From Bimuria novae-zelandiae CBS 107.79 (taxonomy: Eukaryota; Ascomycota; Dothideomycetes; Pleosporales; Didymosphaeriaceae), in the NCBI GenBank assembly GCA_010015655.1, contig ML976686.1, forward strand, positions 640,498 through 704,497: DNA of 64,000 nt, in the 5' to 3' direction. Each line of letters begins with the position of its first letter. Positions within the stretch are counted from its first letter, which is position 1. The position numbers and the translations under genes were made by a program. Positions 22,980 to 35,134 of the stretch are shown in pieces. The notes under the pieces were generated by a model. The model worked only from the letters and a program-made list of their open reading frames with translations. It made no database searches and was not told the DNA's origin.

Positions 22980-24305
22980 AGCTTATAGTGTGCACGAAGA
23001 CTACCTATAGTATTTATAATAAAAATAATTATAACTTTAATAAGACTAGCTTTATAATAGATAAGATATTAGCTTATCTTATTATTATAGATTTAAAAAG
23101 ATAAGATAGACTAAACGGTATTAAGTTAAGTAATTATAGCAAATAAATTATAGTAATTATTAAAATTAATACTACTAGCTAAATAATCCTGCCCTTTATT
23201 ATTTTTATAAGCTAGTAGTATCTCTCTGCCTAGTACTAAGATAGTAATATACTATGCGACTAATTTTTTACTATTAGTAATAATAGCTAAACTACTAATA
23301 ACCTTAGAGTAAAGTAGCTAAAATATTATTTAAGTATATAATTAAGCGTAAGGTAGGTGCGCGCTAGCAACTTATTTTTATTAATTATAAAATACATAAC
23401 TTACTTAAATTCTAATAGCTTTATAAAAAGAATAGTGTTTATACTTTTTATATACTACTATATTTATTATACCTAATCTTGATACTTAATATTAATTCCT
23501 TTTTATGATTAAAGAGTACGGATAGCTACTAAACTAAAAGCCTAATACGTAACTATATTAATTATACTATAAAGCTAGGGTTTCTACTAGCTTTTTATAT
23601 AGTCTATAATTAGCTAATTATAAAGGTAAATATCTATATAAGATTTCAAGGTGCTAGCCTAGCCCCACGCGACCAAGAGGCAGTAATATTAAAGCTTAAT
23701 ATAAAACTCTATATACTAACGCCGCCTATACTAAAGGTTATATTATATAAAGCTAAAATACTAAGTAACGCACATAAGATAGAGGCTTAATTAATATTAA
23801 TTTATAATAAGATTTAAAAGTATAAAAGCTTATTACCTATTTCTATAATAATAGCATTTAATTAGCTAAAAAGGGCGCTAAAGTAATAGCGTATATAGTT
23901 ACGCTTATACAAAAGCGGATCGCAAGACTTAAAACGGCTAATTAGGCTACTATAATATATAAAAAGTAAAAAAGGACGCGGATATAGTAATAAGACATAT
24001 TAATAAACATAAAGAAAATGGATATTATTACTTAAAAGGACGTTAAGTAGTAACTAAATAGAGAAATGCACTAAATTAGAACGCGATTAGGTGCTAATTA
24101 GTAGGCTTTAATACGCTACAGCTACTATAAGAAGACTAGACATAATTCACAAATATATAAGATAGATACTATAAATAATATTTAATCTACAATACTAATT
24201 TTATTCTACTGTTTTATTATGTTATTAGGATGGGTCGTTATAAAGATATAAGATGTTATTGGGTAGGCGTCTCGCTTATATGGGTGGCTCGCTTGTTAAC
24301 TACGT
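22980..24305 (+). mobile_element. RIP-degraded Fot1/pogo-type transposase and right terminus
   Basis: A stop-riddled plus-strand frame retains the order of a pogo-type DDE transposase. YNFNKTSFIIDKI corresponds to the YNFDETGF box of the intact copy at 30754. GRLNGIKLSNYS corresponds to the QPGNRD region, and LPFIIFISS to the IPPLIIL box. A right terminus at 24261-24305 contains two copies of a CTCGCTT-centred motif and ends ACGT before TA (24306-24307). Near-exclusive TpA enrichment fits RIP. The left terminus was not located. Confidence 0.6.
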
Positions 24306-24618
24306 TATAGCCTTAATAAAAAGATCTATACTTTTTTTGTTATTACTAAAACCTAAAGAGGCCCTAAGTCTTTTGTTTAGGGTATTTTTTAGTACTAAGT
24401 AGACGTATTCGATTAGTGCCATATTAGCTAAACAGGAAGAATAAGGGAAAAATCTAACGTTATTCTATTTAAACTACTTTAAAATATTAAGGTTTTTCTG
24501 GTGAGCAGTTTTATTATGTTAAAATTTCCACCCTATAATATAGTCACAATCCTAAAGTATTATACAAAGTTATGACATATTTAATATATAGTAACATATT
24601 AATAAAATTGTTAAGATC

Positions 24619-25015
24619 TGTTGAGATCTAATATGATGCGTGGCGGGGCATGGGCACTTATCTGTGCGCCCAAGCCAAGATTCCTGACTTAGTCACGAAT
24701 CACGTGACAAGTCACGCGTCCCAGAAATATCGGAAGTCCTAGAAGTATCTTGACATTTGGGATCTATGGGACGGGACTTGTATATAGAAACGTCGAAGAT
24801 GGACTTTCTATCTTTATATTTAACCTAGTTTATTAATCTATCGTTTAGATTATACTCTAGCTCTAGTTAATTCGTTTGTATCTATATATTACCTTTAATA
24901 CTAACGACCCAATTAATACGCGCGAGCTACTAATACCTTTTACTTATTTTAATATTGTTCTTGCCTAAGAACTAACCCTAGTCTCCTTTAAGACTAGGTA
25001 CCCCGTAGGGCTTAA
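24619..25015 (-). mobile_element. Diverged LTR-like copy related to family 1
   Basis: It begins TGTTGAGATC and carries, in the same order as the inverted LTR at 27642-28099, segments matching AACCTGTTTATTAATC, CCTTTAATACTAACG and GAGAACCAACCTTAG with substitutions. The right boundary is unclear. It seems an older or sister-family LTR in minus orientation. Confidence 0.55.
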
Positions 25016-25768
25016 AAAATGAAAAAAAAAGATTTAAATTTACCCATTTTTATTAAAGACTTAATAACAGAATTTAAAATTTTATTAATTTAATTCTTAT
25101 TAATAAAGCTAGATGTTATTTTAGGCGTTTTAGTAATAACTAATTTAAATCTTCCCCCTATCTAAACTAATTCTTAAACTTAAACAACAATATCGCGGGC
25201 GATAACCTGGTTAGTATTATTGTTATTAAAAAACTAAAATTATAAAATTACTTAGAGGTGTTTTGTCTCTAATGCTTACTATTTAAAATTTTAAAAGAAT
25301 TTCTTTCTTTGCGAGTATTTATGATTTTCGAACTTACTATAGAACTTTTCCTTATTCTATATTATTCTATCCTAACCCCTTAACCTCTTTCGATTGCTAA
25401 CTTATTAAAAAGATATAACTATTTTTAATTTAAAATTTTCGACAGTATTTTATTTAGTCTTGGTAAAATTTCGCCTAGTTTTGGCTTTTATCTTATTTAA
25501 AAGTGGTTTTAATATAGAGATTTTTATCCCATACCTCTCCTTCTTTAAAAGTTTCTAGAGACTCCTAGTAGAGAGATTAAGGCTATTTTGGTATAATAGC
25601 CTTTTATTTATTTTTTAGGGCTTCTTTTAAGTCCCTATTAATAACTCTTCAGTCTCTTAAAGAGGTCTTTATTGTTCTCCTTTTTATGCTGATTAATAGG
25701 TTAAGGGTTACTAAGCTCGGGTAAGGGTTGGGTTAGGATCGCACAGACGTTAGTTCGAGGCTAGGTTA
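25016..25768. other. AT-rich decayed sequence
   Basis: No frame, repeat or terminus was recognised apart from TTAGGG-like words near 25695-25735. Presumably RIP-degraded transposon. Confidence 0.35.
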
Positions 25769-26058
25769 AGGTTATACTAGTGGGTATAGGTTGGATTAGG
25801 TTACTAAGAATTAGAAGAATTAAATTTAATTATTTAATTTATTTATATTAATTTTTTATAACAGTATTATTATAATATATAGCTATAAATTAATATTAGA
25901 TTTCAAATAGTGAAATTTAATTTAGATAAAGAATGTTTATTTATAAATTTATAACCTAACCCTAACCTATATCTAAAAAAAGCTTAGACCACCTTAATCT
26001 AACCCCAACCTATAGGCCACGTGACCTAACCTAACCTATACCGACACTAGTATAACCT
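25769..26058. repeat. Inverted repeat pair of TAGGTT-rich sequence
   Basis: The segment 25769-25802 starts AGGTTATACTAGTG and continues into a TAGGTT-rich stretch. The reverse complement of 26024-26058 matches it with few changes. The 220 bp between the arms are AT-rich. Further AACCTAACC and CCAACCTA words continue on both sides (25690-25768, 26059-26130). It could be a foldback or MITE-like element, or degenerate telomere-like repeats. Confidence 0.7.
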
Positions 26059-26130
26059 CAACCCAACCCATATCTATACTAACTTATGTAATGCCTAATC
26101 CTAACCAAACCTATACCTATTTACAAGCGT

Positions 26131-27636
26131 ACTCCATTCTTTACCTTCTTTATTATTACTTTTTCTTCTTTTTTTTAATCCGGTAATAGTATTATAAGTA
26201 CTATGCTTAGGTTTTTTAAATATTATAGAAATAGTAGAAATAGAAGTATTAGTTTTTAAAAGACGTTAAATTGTTTATTTAAATTTAAAAAGTTGGAAAG
26301 CCATTATATAAGAATTTTGAGAAAATAAAGGGAAAGGGAACTACCTACAGAAATATATTAATTTATACTTTAATACTAATAATTTATTTTATAATTTTAT
26401 CTTATATAAGCAGATGTACCTTTATTTCCTAATTAATAACTTATTACTTGAGGTATAAACTAACTTAAAAAAAGTAAATTACTAATCAACACTCTAGGCC
26501 TTTTTTAACTAGTGTAACATAAGTAGATTCTTATACCCTTATTAAAAAGTTATAAATAGGTATACTATTATAAAACTAATAACCTAAAGTTTTTTTTAAA
26601 GTCTTCGTATTTTAGTCCTGCTAACTGAGCATAAACTAAAATAATAGATACAAAGTTCTAAATTTTCCTTTATAATAATAAATTTTACTTAACCTAGAAC
26701 GTACTAGTGGCTAAATTATGATTATTTTAAAAAGATATAAAAAAGATTATTTTGTCACCCTACTGTGTATATTAGGCTCTTAATTTGACTGCTATATACG
26801 TGCTTTTAATAGTAAAAGACAGTAAATGTGAAGTAGCTATAAATAGTAGGATAGATACGCTAGTATATAAAAAATAATAATATTATTCTCCTTATAAAGC
26901 TCTTAAAATTTAAGTAAGTTATAACTTTTCTAATTATTAAAAATAAGCTGCTAGGACGCGCCTACCTTATGCTTCACTATTGTCAGATACTATTCAGGCC
27001 TAGTTATATATAGGCCTAAGCGGGGCTAGCTAAGGATCTAACCCCTTGGTCATTACTGGCCTATATTTGTTTATATACTATTTATCTAGAATCTACTCTA
27101 TCTTATAGAGTATTATCCTATACCTTTTGCTAGGTTGGCATAGTGGTAAATAGTACGTCACAATTATATACTTAGTAAAGTGCTTTAGTAAGTCTATCTG
27201 TCTGCACTGCCTCGCCTTCCGCGCTAAGGGAACTGTGTAACCCAATCATACCCTTGTACCCCCTCACTTCCAGTTAACCTGATACTGTACCGAAACCCCT
27301 TCGCCTCCACACCACCTGGTACTCGCTCACATCCACGAGAACTGGAAGGAAGGTATATAGAACTATTACAGAACACACAGACAATACAGACACTAGATAC
27401 CAAAGACAGAGAGTTACTTGTTCATTCCTTGCTACCTGTGAACCGACACTATCCTTAGCTTATCATTAGTTTAACTATTATAACTTATTATAAAAGCCTA
27501 GTCGCGTGGTATATTGTTATCCTAGTATTAAATAAAAAAGTAATACTAGCAAGTAAAAATAATAAAGGGCATAATTATCAAGCTAATAGTTTTAATTTTA
27601 TAAATTAATATAACCTATTTACGATTACCAAGCTAT
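26131..27636. other. AT-rich decayed sequence
   Basis: TpA-rich DNA with stops in all frames. A somewhat GC-richer patch at 27190-27450 holds no recognisable domain. No gene recognised. Confidence 0.4.
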
Positions 27637-27641
27637 ATAGC

Positions 27642-28099
27642 TGTTAGGATCTGAACATGTATGGAACGCGGAGGACCAACGGGCCTCAGTGGAAGTGACA
27701 CTCAGCAGGGTCGCGTAACCGAGGTCACGTAATGTACCATCCAGCTAAGACATACCATCCTGCCAAGATTGTGGAAGGTGCACCATCCACGGACGGCGCG
27801 ACTATCTATCGGAATCTAGGGACGGTAGAAAGAGAGATGGACGGTAAGGTTTACCCCTCTTGTATATAAACCCACACGAATACTCTTAAGGCATTCGTGT
27901 TTAACCTGTTTATTAATCTATTATTTAGATCTGAATAAGCAATCTTGTTAATTTAATTGTGCTGTACACACCTTTAATACTAACGCCCTTAGTAACAGGC
28001 GCAAGCTATTACTACAACCTTCTCCCGTCCTACCAGTACTCCTGCCCGAGAACCAACCTTAGCCCCTTAGAGAATAGCTACATCTTTGGGAGTTTAACA
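27642..28099 (-). mobile_element. Solo LTR (family 1), inverted copy
   Basis: It begins TGTTAGGATCTGAAC and ends GGGAGTTTAACA, which is the reverse complement of the family-1 LTR ends. The target duplication ATAGC occurs at 27637-27641 and 28100-28104. No internal retrotransposon sequence is attached. Confidence 0.92.
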
Positions 28100-28293
28100 A
28101 TAGCCTTTAGTCTACCTTACCTCTTTGATTGTATAATAACGAGGTAATATTCCGCATATTATAAAGCTTAATTTATTAAATTTATAGGTATTCTTATTAT
28201 AAATATAATAGGTAGCTTTAGTGTACGCTATATAGTTAAATTAAGACTTAATAGCCTTAGAATTCTTATATAGGACTTTTTATTAATGATATA

Positions 28294-30622
28294 CCGTGCC
28301 CTACGGGCTCGTGCACCGCGCGGGCTCGTGCACCAACACCAACATGCTTACTACCACAAAGATGAGGTTATTGTAAGCGCTACAAAAGCGATTATCGCGA
28401 GATTTTTTGTTGTAATTACTCTGTAGAGGCGTATAAACAAGTTATACTATCTAAATTTTCGCGAGAGAGTAATTGCGCGACCGCGAGAGCTAACTTTAGG
28501 TGGAGGTGCTGGTGCAGCTTCTAGGGACGACGGATGAGCTGCAGCACCGCCCTTGGCTCGTTTTAGCTTGCGCTTTGCTAAAGGTGCTTTTGAAGCTTTA
28601 CGCTTGCCTCTTTGGGTAATTGTAGAGGCCTGCCTAGTGTTTTGAGCAGCTTTTCTGGCATCCCGGGCAGCCACCTGTTCGGCCTTCATCTGATCTCGCA
28701 CCTCCTTGGCTCTCTCTCTCGCCACACGACGCTCCTCCTTCTCTTGCTCCTTGAGGAGCTTGGCAGCAGCTTAAAGCTCCTTTCTGTTTAACTTTGCTAG
28801 TCTCTCCTGCTCCTCTTGGTGTTGCTTTTCTGCCTCACGCTCACGTGCTCGCTCGAACTTAGAGGGCGACCAGAAAGTAGCACTACTGTGGTACTCCTCC
28901 TCGCGCTGCAAATTAAGAGGCTTGCCAGCGTTCTTACGCTGCTTCTTAGCAGTAAGAGTATCCCTTAGGCCGCTGTTCTCATGGTGTAGTAGCTCGTTTT
29001 AAACCTGAAGTTGGTGTAGCGTTTGGGAGAGCTTCTGCGAGGTCTCCGCCGAGGTATCCTTTACTATAGTACGTATAAGACGCTCCATCTGCCTCCAGTC
29101 CTTAGGCAAAAGGGCTGAGAGCCATGCCTTACTCTTATTGTTGTCCTGTTTGCGGAAACGCTCAAGTACGACGTTAGCCTTTATAGGGGCTATACTAGTG
29201 GCTTTAAACGCCTTAAGGACGAGTTTTATTATAAATATAGACTCCTAAGTACCTTAGAATAGCGGGAAGAAGTCTCCCTTTTAGATAGCTAGTAACCCTT
29301 GCGTTTTAAAGAGGTAATTAGTAAGCTTAGCGAAGTAGTTACTACTAAGAGGTTTAAAGCAAACTATATTAAGAGGCTACAGTATATAGGTTAAGTAAGG
29401 AGGAAACACGGCTAGTAGTATTTTATAAGCCTCGCAGTATTTAATAAAGTCTATTAAGAGGTAGCTATCGTGGCTATTAAGTATAAGGAGGCGCTAAGCT
29501 TAGCTAAGGCGTGCTTTTTACTTTATTTCGCGATCGAAAACCTGCTCTAACTAGGCTAATCCAATATTATTATTTGTCTATCCTATTAGTAAGGAGCTTA
29601 TAAACACACTATGCTTTCCTACTTTAATTTAAGCTACCTATAAGGCTTAAAGTGTGCAGTTAGCTAACGAGTATATAAAGGCTAGCAATAAAACACTCCT
29701 ATCTTGTCACGGTTTATGGCTCTTACTCTACAAGATAGTTGCTCCTACCTTGACATGGTTGCGACTTACCTTCTTTCTGTCTAGGACTAGCGTTGTTTGT
29801 GCCTGCGCACCTATATCTTCTGTAGCTCCTAGATAGTACAACCTTAGTTCAATCCTGCAATCTTTTCCACTGCGTACTGTCCGCTTAGCGCTCTGCCTCA
29901 CCGCGACATATCTACTCTAATAGTTACTATAACTATTACCTACTCTCAAGAGCTATCTTAAAGCGCTATTTAGACCTTCTTTTCCTCTTATTAAAGCTAA
30001 CTAAACACCCGTTTTAAGCGTCCTGTAATACTAATTATAAAGCCCTTTTTATCTATATTGTAGGTATTACAAGGCTCTACCTTATACTAAATAATCTTAT
30101 AATGTAAGAGGTTAAAGTATAACTTATACTTACGTCGTAAGTTAGCCTAGTAGCGTATAACGTCTATGCTAGCGCTTTATTTAGAGATAAGATAGTCATA
30201 GTTATAGTTAATAAAACGCGAAACCTAGCCCTCTCCGACATGCTTTTTCGATATATTAGACGCGAAATTTTGTATTATAGCTCTCGTAGGAGGTAGCCCA
30301 CGAGCCGTAAGCCCTCTAATATACTCCACGAGTCCCTCCTCTTATTATGGGCTGAGTAGTTGTTGCGCGGCGTACCTGGCTGCCCAAGGGCCTGTCTGGT
30401 GGTTCCACCTTTGGCTAAGTGTTGAATGCGATACACTATATTTTTTCGCGATACCCTGGATGCTGAAATTATCGCCAGCTTCACGCGATTCTAAATCTGC
30501 AATCGCCTTGTTAATTAGTGCTATAGTGGTGTAGTTATCGCGTGTTGAAAAAGTCGAGATAGACGCGTTGTTTGGTGGGGTGGTGCACGAGCCCGCGCGG
30601 TGCACGAGCCCGTCGGGCACGG
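28294..30622 (-). mobile_element. Pogo/Fot1-type transposon, partly RIP-degraded
   Basis: The termini are inverted repeats of about 42 bp with one mismatch, starting CCGTGCCC, each carrying two tandem copies of GGGCTCGTGCACC. TA flanks both ends (28292-28293, 30623-30624). The minus strand encodes an N-terminal helix-turn-helix of the Fot1/CENP-B kind near 30560-30350 (NKAIADLESREAGDNFSIQG, KKYSVSHSTLSQRWN) and a long basic C-terminal tail at about 29150-28447. The central catalytic part is degraded by TpA-rich stops, for example in 29200-30250. The intact or near-intact ends flank a mutated middle, so degradation is uneven. Confidence 0.9.
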
Positions 30623-30671
30623 TAGCTAATTAAATCGTGTAGTAAGGCTATTTATGTACTTAATAAAGTTA

Positions 30672-32498
30672 ACGTGTTTCACCAGTCATTGAGCCACACC
30701 AGTCACTGAGCCACCCCACCAAGATCGCGACGCGTCTCTACACAACACCCACGATGCCCACCACACAACGCACCCGCCAGCTTGAAAAGGAAGCCAGGCT
30801 AGCTCTATCGACCCATGCGATTCAGATAAGACAGGTTTCTAGCTACCGAAACGCTGCAAGGCTCTATGATATCGATCGATCTACCCTACGTCGACGTGTC
30901 AACGGTCACCTACCTCGGGCCGTTGCTAACTCCCAGAAACGAAAGCTACATCCTACAGAGGAGCAGGCTCTAGTAGAGTGGATACTAGACCTCAACCGAC
31001 GTGGATTTCCACCTTACATCATCAACGTACGTAGGATGGCCGACCATCTACTCGCTGCGCGCGGCCAGATCCCTGCCCCACAGCCAGTGGGTAAGAACTG
31101 GGTATCACGCTTCATCAAGGCTCAGCCAGAGCTACAGACCAAGTGGACTAGGAGCTTCCACAGTCAGCGCGCGCTCTATGAGGATCCTGTTAAGATCTCT
31201 GCCTGGTACAAGCTTGTGGAGGAGACGCGACAGACATACGGCATACAGGATACAGACACCTACAACTTTGACGAGACAGGCTTCCTAATGGGGGTCGCCT
31301 CTACGTCTAGAGTAGTCACCAGCTCAGACACTATAGGCAGGGCTATACACATACAGCCAGGCAATCGAGACTACGTTACGACGATTGAAGCCGTCTGCGC
31401 AGCTGGGTGGTCTATACCACCCCTCATTATCCTACCTGGCAAGCTCCACCAGGCTAGCTGGTATACTGACCTACCTGCTGGCTGGGTACTGGCTGTCAGC
31501 GACAATGGCTGGACGACAGATAGCCTAGGGCTTACCTGGCTAGAGCACTTCACTCGGCATACAGAGTCTCGTACAGTCGGCACCTGGCGGCTGCTTATTC
31601 TAGACGGTCATAGTAGCTATGCTACCCCTGAGTTCGATCAATACTGTAGGACACACAGGATCATCAGCCTGTGTATGCCTGCCCATACGAGCCACCTCCT
31701 ACAGCCTTTAGATGTCGGCTGTTTCTCACCTCTCAAGACAGCGTACGGACATGAAGTGACTGAGCTGGCCAGACAGCGTGTCTATTATGTAGACAAGGAA
31801 GAGTTCCTGTCAATCTACCCACGTGTACGTAGGGCTGTTTTTACAGAGCAGAACATCAAGGCTGGCTTTCAAGCGACAGGGCTGGTGCCTACCTGTCCTG
31901 ATCGGGTCCTCTCATGCCTGACTGTAGTCAGGACACCGTCACCACTACAGACGGGCGCTGAGCCAGCATGGACAGCTGAGACGCCTCACACTACTACTCA
32001 GGTTGAGCAGCAGGCTAGGCTTATACGTGATCGTTTACAACGACCGTCTCAGAGCCCTACACACTAGATGCTTAGGCAGCTAGTTAAGAGCTGTCAGCAT
32101 GCTATGAATATAGTAACTCTCCTAGTAGAAGATATTAGGAAACTACAGGCTACTAATCAACGTCGTAGATAAAGACAGGAGAGGCGTAGGCAGTATATTG
32201 CCTCTAAAGGGGCTCTACAGGCTAAGGAAGGTCGAAGGCTGGCTGCAGAGGCTGAAAGGGTGCTCCAGCAGGTAGAGCAGGAGGACCGTGCAGGACGATC
32301 ACGAGCACCACCTACATGCAGCAACTGCCATAAGCAAGGCCATAGAAGGACTCAGTGTACCTAGAGATTATAGCTATTATATTAATCTATTTATATTAAA
32401 TTTAACTATTGCGTTGTTAAGCTATCGTGCAGAAAGCTGCGTCAGTTTTGGTGGGGTGGCTCAGTGACTGGTGTGGCTCAATGACTGGTGAAACACGT
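30672..32498 (+). mobile_element. Well-preserved pogo/Fot1-type transposon
   Basis: Perfect inverted repeats of about 50 bp (30672-30721 and 32449-32498) start ACGTGTTTCACCAG, with TA duplications at 30670-30671 and 32499-32500. Each repeat contains two tandem 17-bp copies of the form CACCAGTCAYTGAGCCA, then CCCCACCA. Most of the element is one transposase frame. Base composition is normal compared with the AT-rich surroundings, so this copy arrived late or escaped most RIP. Confidence 0.96.
30754..32067 (+). CDS. Pogo/Fot1-type DDE transposase, possibly truncated
   Basis: 437 residues from ATG 30754 to TAG 32065-32067. The N-terminal psq-like and CENP-B helix-turn-helix regions read LSTHAIQIRQVSSYRNAARL, YDIDRSTLRRRVNG and KNWVSRFIKAQPEL. 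The catalytic DDE_1 core has Asp in YNFDETGFLMGVAS, Asp in LLILDGHSSYATPEF and Asp in HLLQPLDVGCFSPLK. After the TAG the frame continues (MLRQLVKSCQ), meets a TAA at about 32170 and ends in a zinc knuckle, CSNCHKQGHRRTQC, before a final TAG near 32363. The full protein was therefore probably about 100 residues longer. The catalytic core has no stop. Whether the shortened protein is active cannot be seen. Confidence 0.93.
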   Translation: MPTTQRTRQLEKEARLALSTHAIQIRQVSSYRNAARLYDIDRSTLRRRVNGHLPRAVANSQKRKLHPTEEQALVEWILDLNRRGFPPYIINVRRMADHLLAARGQIPAPQPVGKNWVSRFIKAQPELQTKWTRSFHSQRALYEDPVKISAWYKLVEETRQTYGIQDTDTYNFDETGFLMGVASTSRVVTSSDTIGRAIHIQPGNRDYVTTIEAVCAAGWSIPPLIILPGKLHQASWYTDLPAGWVLAVSDNGWTTDSLGLTWLEHFTRHTESRTVGTWRLLILDGHSSYATPEFDQYCRTHRIISLCMPAHTSHLLQPLDVGCFSPLKTAYGHEVTELARQRVYYVDKEEFLSIYPRVRRAVFTEQNIKAGFQATGLVPTCPDRVLSCLTVVRTPSPLQTGAEPAWTAETPHTTTQVEQQARLIRDRLQRPSQSPTH

Positions 32499-32562
32499 TA
32501 CGGAATTATATTTTACTAATCTTACTAGTGTCTTACTTAATAAGTAGCTTATTTACCAATTA

Positions 32563-34395
32563 ACGTAATCCACCAGTAAGCTGCGTACACCAGTGAGCTG
32601 CGCACCCCACCAAACGCGTGCGCCTTTTTAACAGATAGCTAAATAACAACTAAATTAAACCTATATAAATATATGTACAAAATATTCCTAATTACTTATA
32701 TACTAAGTCCTATTATAGCCTTGCACATGGCACTTTAAGCACGTTAGTAGTGCTTGCTAATAGCTCTAAGATGCCTGGCTCTAGACATCTACCTGCGCCC
32801 TCATTTCTGCCTCTACAGCTAGCCTTTAACCTTCCTGGCCTGTAAGAGTCCCTCCTATAGTAATATACTATTGTCGCTATTGCCTCTTTTTCTCTCGGCG
32901 ATAATTGGCCTGACGTAGCTTAGTGTTCTCTTTAGCAAGGATTGTCGCAGAGTGTATTGCCATCTAATATCCTTTTATAAGCTAACCTAGAGTCTGACGT
33001 GTAGGGCTCTGCGATTGACGACTAAGGAAGCTATGCAGTAGCTAGGCTTGCTGCTATAGTTAAGTAACTATGTAAGGTGTCTTAGTAGTCTAGCGCCTCT
33101 TACTATTAGCTTCTTACCTTAGGGGAGACGGCGTTTGGACTATAGTAAGTGACAATAGGACGCGCTCAGGACAGTGTGGGATAAAGCCTACTACTTAAAA
33201 GCTACTTTTAATTAACTACTCTAAGAAGACTAAAGCCCTAATACGCGTATAGATATTAAGAAATTCTTGCTTATTAACGTAAAAGATATAATTACGCGCG
33301 AGCTTAGACACCTTGCGTTTATATATAGCTTTAAGTAGCGCGTAGCAAGCAATATCTAGCGGCTATAGTAGATGTAAGCTATAAGCTAGTATATAGAGAC
33401 TAATAATCTTATTCTCTGTATAGAACTAATTAAACTTAGGCGTCGCATGGCTGCTATAGCCGTCTAGAATAAGTAGGTAATAGGCTCTAGCTAAGCGCAA
33501 CGCGGTCTAATAGTTAAAGTGCTTAAGCTATTCTAGGCTAAGCTTGTTAGTTATCTAGCTATTATTGCTTACTACAAGCCTCTAATCGCCTGGGATAAGC
33601 CAATACTAGCTAGCTTAGTATAGCTTTCTAGATAGTATAATAAATAGCGAGAGCGCCCAGCCTAACGCGCTAACACATTTAATTACTATAACCTAGTCGC
33701 GATTGCTAGGCTGTATAGCAATTGCTCGCCTAACTCTATTAGAGCTTGTAACAACCTTAGACGTGCTAGCGACCCCCGTTATAAATCCTGTCTTATTAAA
33801 ATTATATATGTCCTTATTTATTATGCCGTACTTCTGACGCGTGTCTTTAATAAGCTTAAACTAGGCTCTAAACTTAACTAGATCTTAATAAAGAATACGC
33901 TAAGCATGCAGCTTCCTATCTTACTTAGTTATAAGCTCTACCTAGCTATTAATAAAGCGTAACACCTAGTTCTTGCTAATAGGCTGTGGAGGCGGGATCT
34001 AGCCTTAAGCTTAAAGCAGGACGTCTGCCATTCGGCGCACATTAATAATATAGGGTGGAAAGCCTCGTCTATTAAGGTCTAGGATCTAGCGAACGAGAGA
34101 CTACTCTTTAAGAGGTAATAGCTTGCGCTTATTAGACGTTGTCTTAATTCTAGCTTAGACACCACGGAGGCGCGACTAAAGAGTTAATTTAAGAATATTG
34201 TAGGCTACTACTATAGCGCGAATTAACTAATAAGGATAAGACTTAATTAAGATAAGGGCAAGACTAAGTCTGCCTTCTTTTAATAGTAATTAAGCTCGTT
34301 GTTATTAAGCTATAGTTGAAAAGGTGGACGCGTTGTAACGCGTTTTGGTGGGGTGCGCAGCTCACTAGTATACGCAGCTTACTGGTGGATTACGT
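32563..34395 (-). mobile_element. RIP-degraded pogo/Fot1-type transposon
   Basis: Inverted repeats of about 52 bp start ACGTAATCCACCAGTAAG. The right end differs only by transitions. TA flanks at 32561-32562 and 34396-34397. The minus strand shows the decayed catalytic region: YNFNKTGFITGVASTSKVV and then AIAIQPSNRD, colinear with the intact transposase at 30754. There are many stops, most explained by C-to-T changes. Length (1833 bp) nearly equals the intact neighbour (1827 bp), so the two are close relatives. Confidence 0.92.
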
Positions 34396-34462
34396 TATCT
34401 CTTCTTTTTACTTAGTAAGCTTCTTTATGCTAGGTTTATAATTATATTATATAATAATTACA

Positions 34463-34899
34463 TGTTAAGATCCCAAAGAGATAGCTAATCCCTAAGGGGC
34501 TAAGGTTGGTTCTCGGGCAGGAATACTAGTAGGACGGGAGAGGGTTGTAGTGATAGCTTGCGCTTGTCACTGGGGCGTTAGTATCGAAGGTGTGTACAGC
34601 ACAATCAAATCAACAAGGTTACTTATTCAGATCCAAACGATAGATTGATAAACAGGTTGAACACGCATATCTAGAGGGATATTCGAGCTCTCTATATACC
34701 CGTAGGCTTTCTTCTGTCATCACCCGTTTTTGTGCCATCATGACCTTGGTCTGATGGTACTGGCATCACTGTCTTGGCGTGATGGTGTGGCTTGGCGTGA
34801 GGGTACATCACGTGACCTCGGTAGTGCGGTCCCACTATGGGTTACCCCGCCATGGCCGCCGTTGGCCCTCCTTTACTGCCGCTCGTTCAGATCCTAACA
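34463..34899 (+). mobile_element. Solo LTR (family 1), uninterrupted copy
   Basis: 437 bp beginning TGTTAAGATCCCAAAG and ending GATCCTAACA, flanked by TTACA at 34458-34462 and 34900-34904. It includes the undisturbed sequence ACTAGTAGGACGGGAGAGGG, the empty site corresponding to the mariner insertion in the copy at 20154. Confidence 0.94.
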
Positions 34900-35088
34900 T
34901 TACAGCGCGTTATCGTTATACTATTATTTAAGAAACGCTATATATGCGTATAGCTAATTATAAGCTTTATACCTAGTGCTATTAAATAGCAGAGATAGTA
35001 GAGGAGATATCTACTTTTTTATAGGATAATTAAGCTATATCTAGTAGAGTTATTGTATTTAATAGGTAAAGCGTTATATAAAGTTAGT

Positions 35089-35134
35089 AGGGTGGGCCGC
35101 TTACTTGCCTAAGTCACTCGCTTACCAAGTACGT
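35089..35134 (+). repeat. Right terminus of a pogo-type element
   Basis: A GGGTGGGCCGC box is followed by two spaced copies of a CGCTTACttg / CGCTTACcaa motif and then the tip GTACGT before TA (35135-35136). The arrangement mirrors the right ends at 24305 and 52908. The matching left end was not found. Confidence 0.5.

Noticed and set aside
27959..28147. 62-residue ORF at the end of the inverted LTR
   Set aside because: Lies within the LTR and its flank; no protein features.
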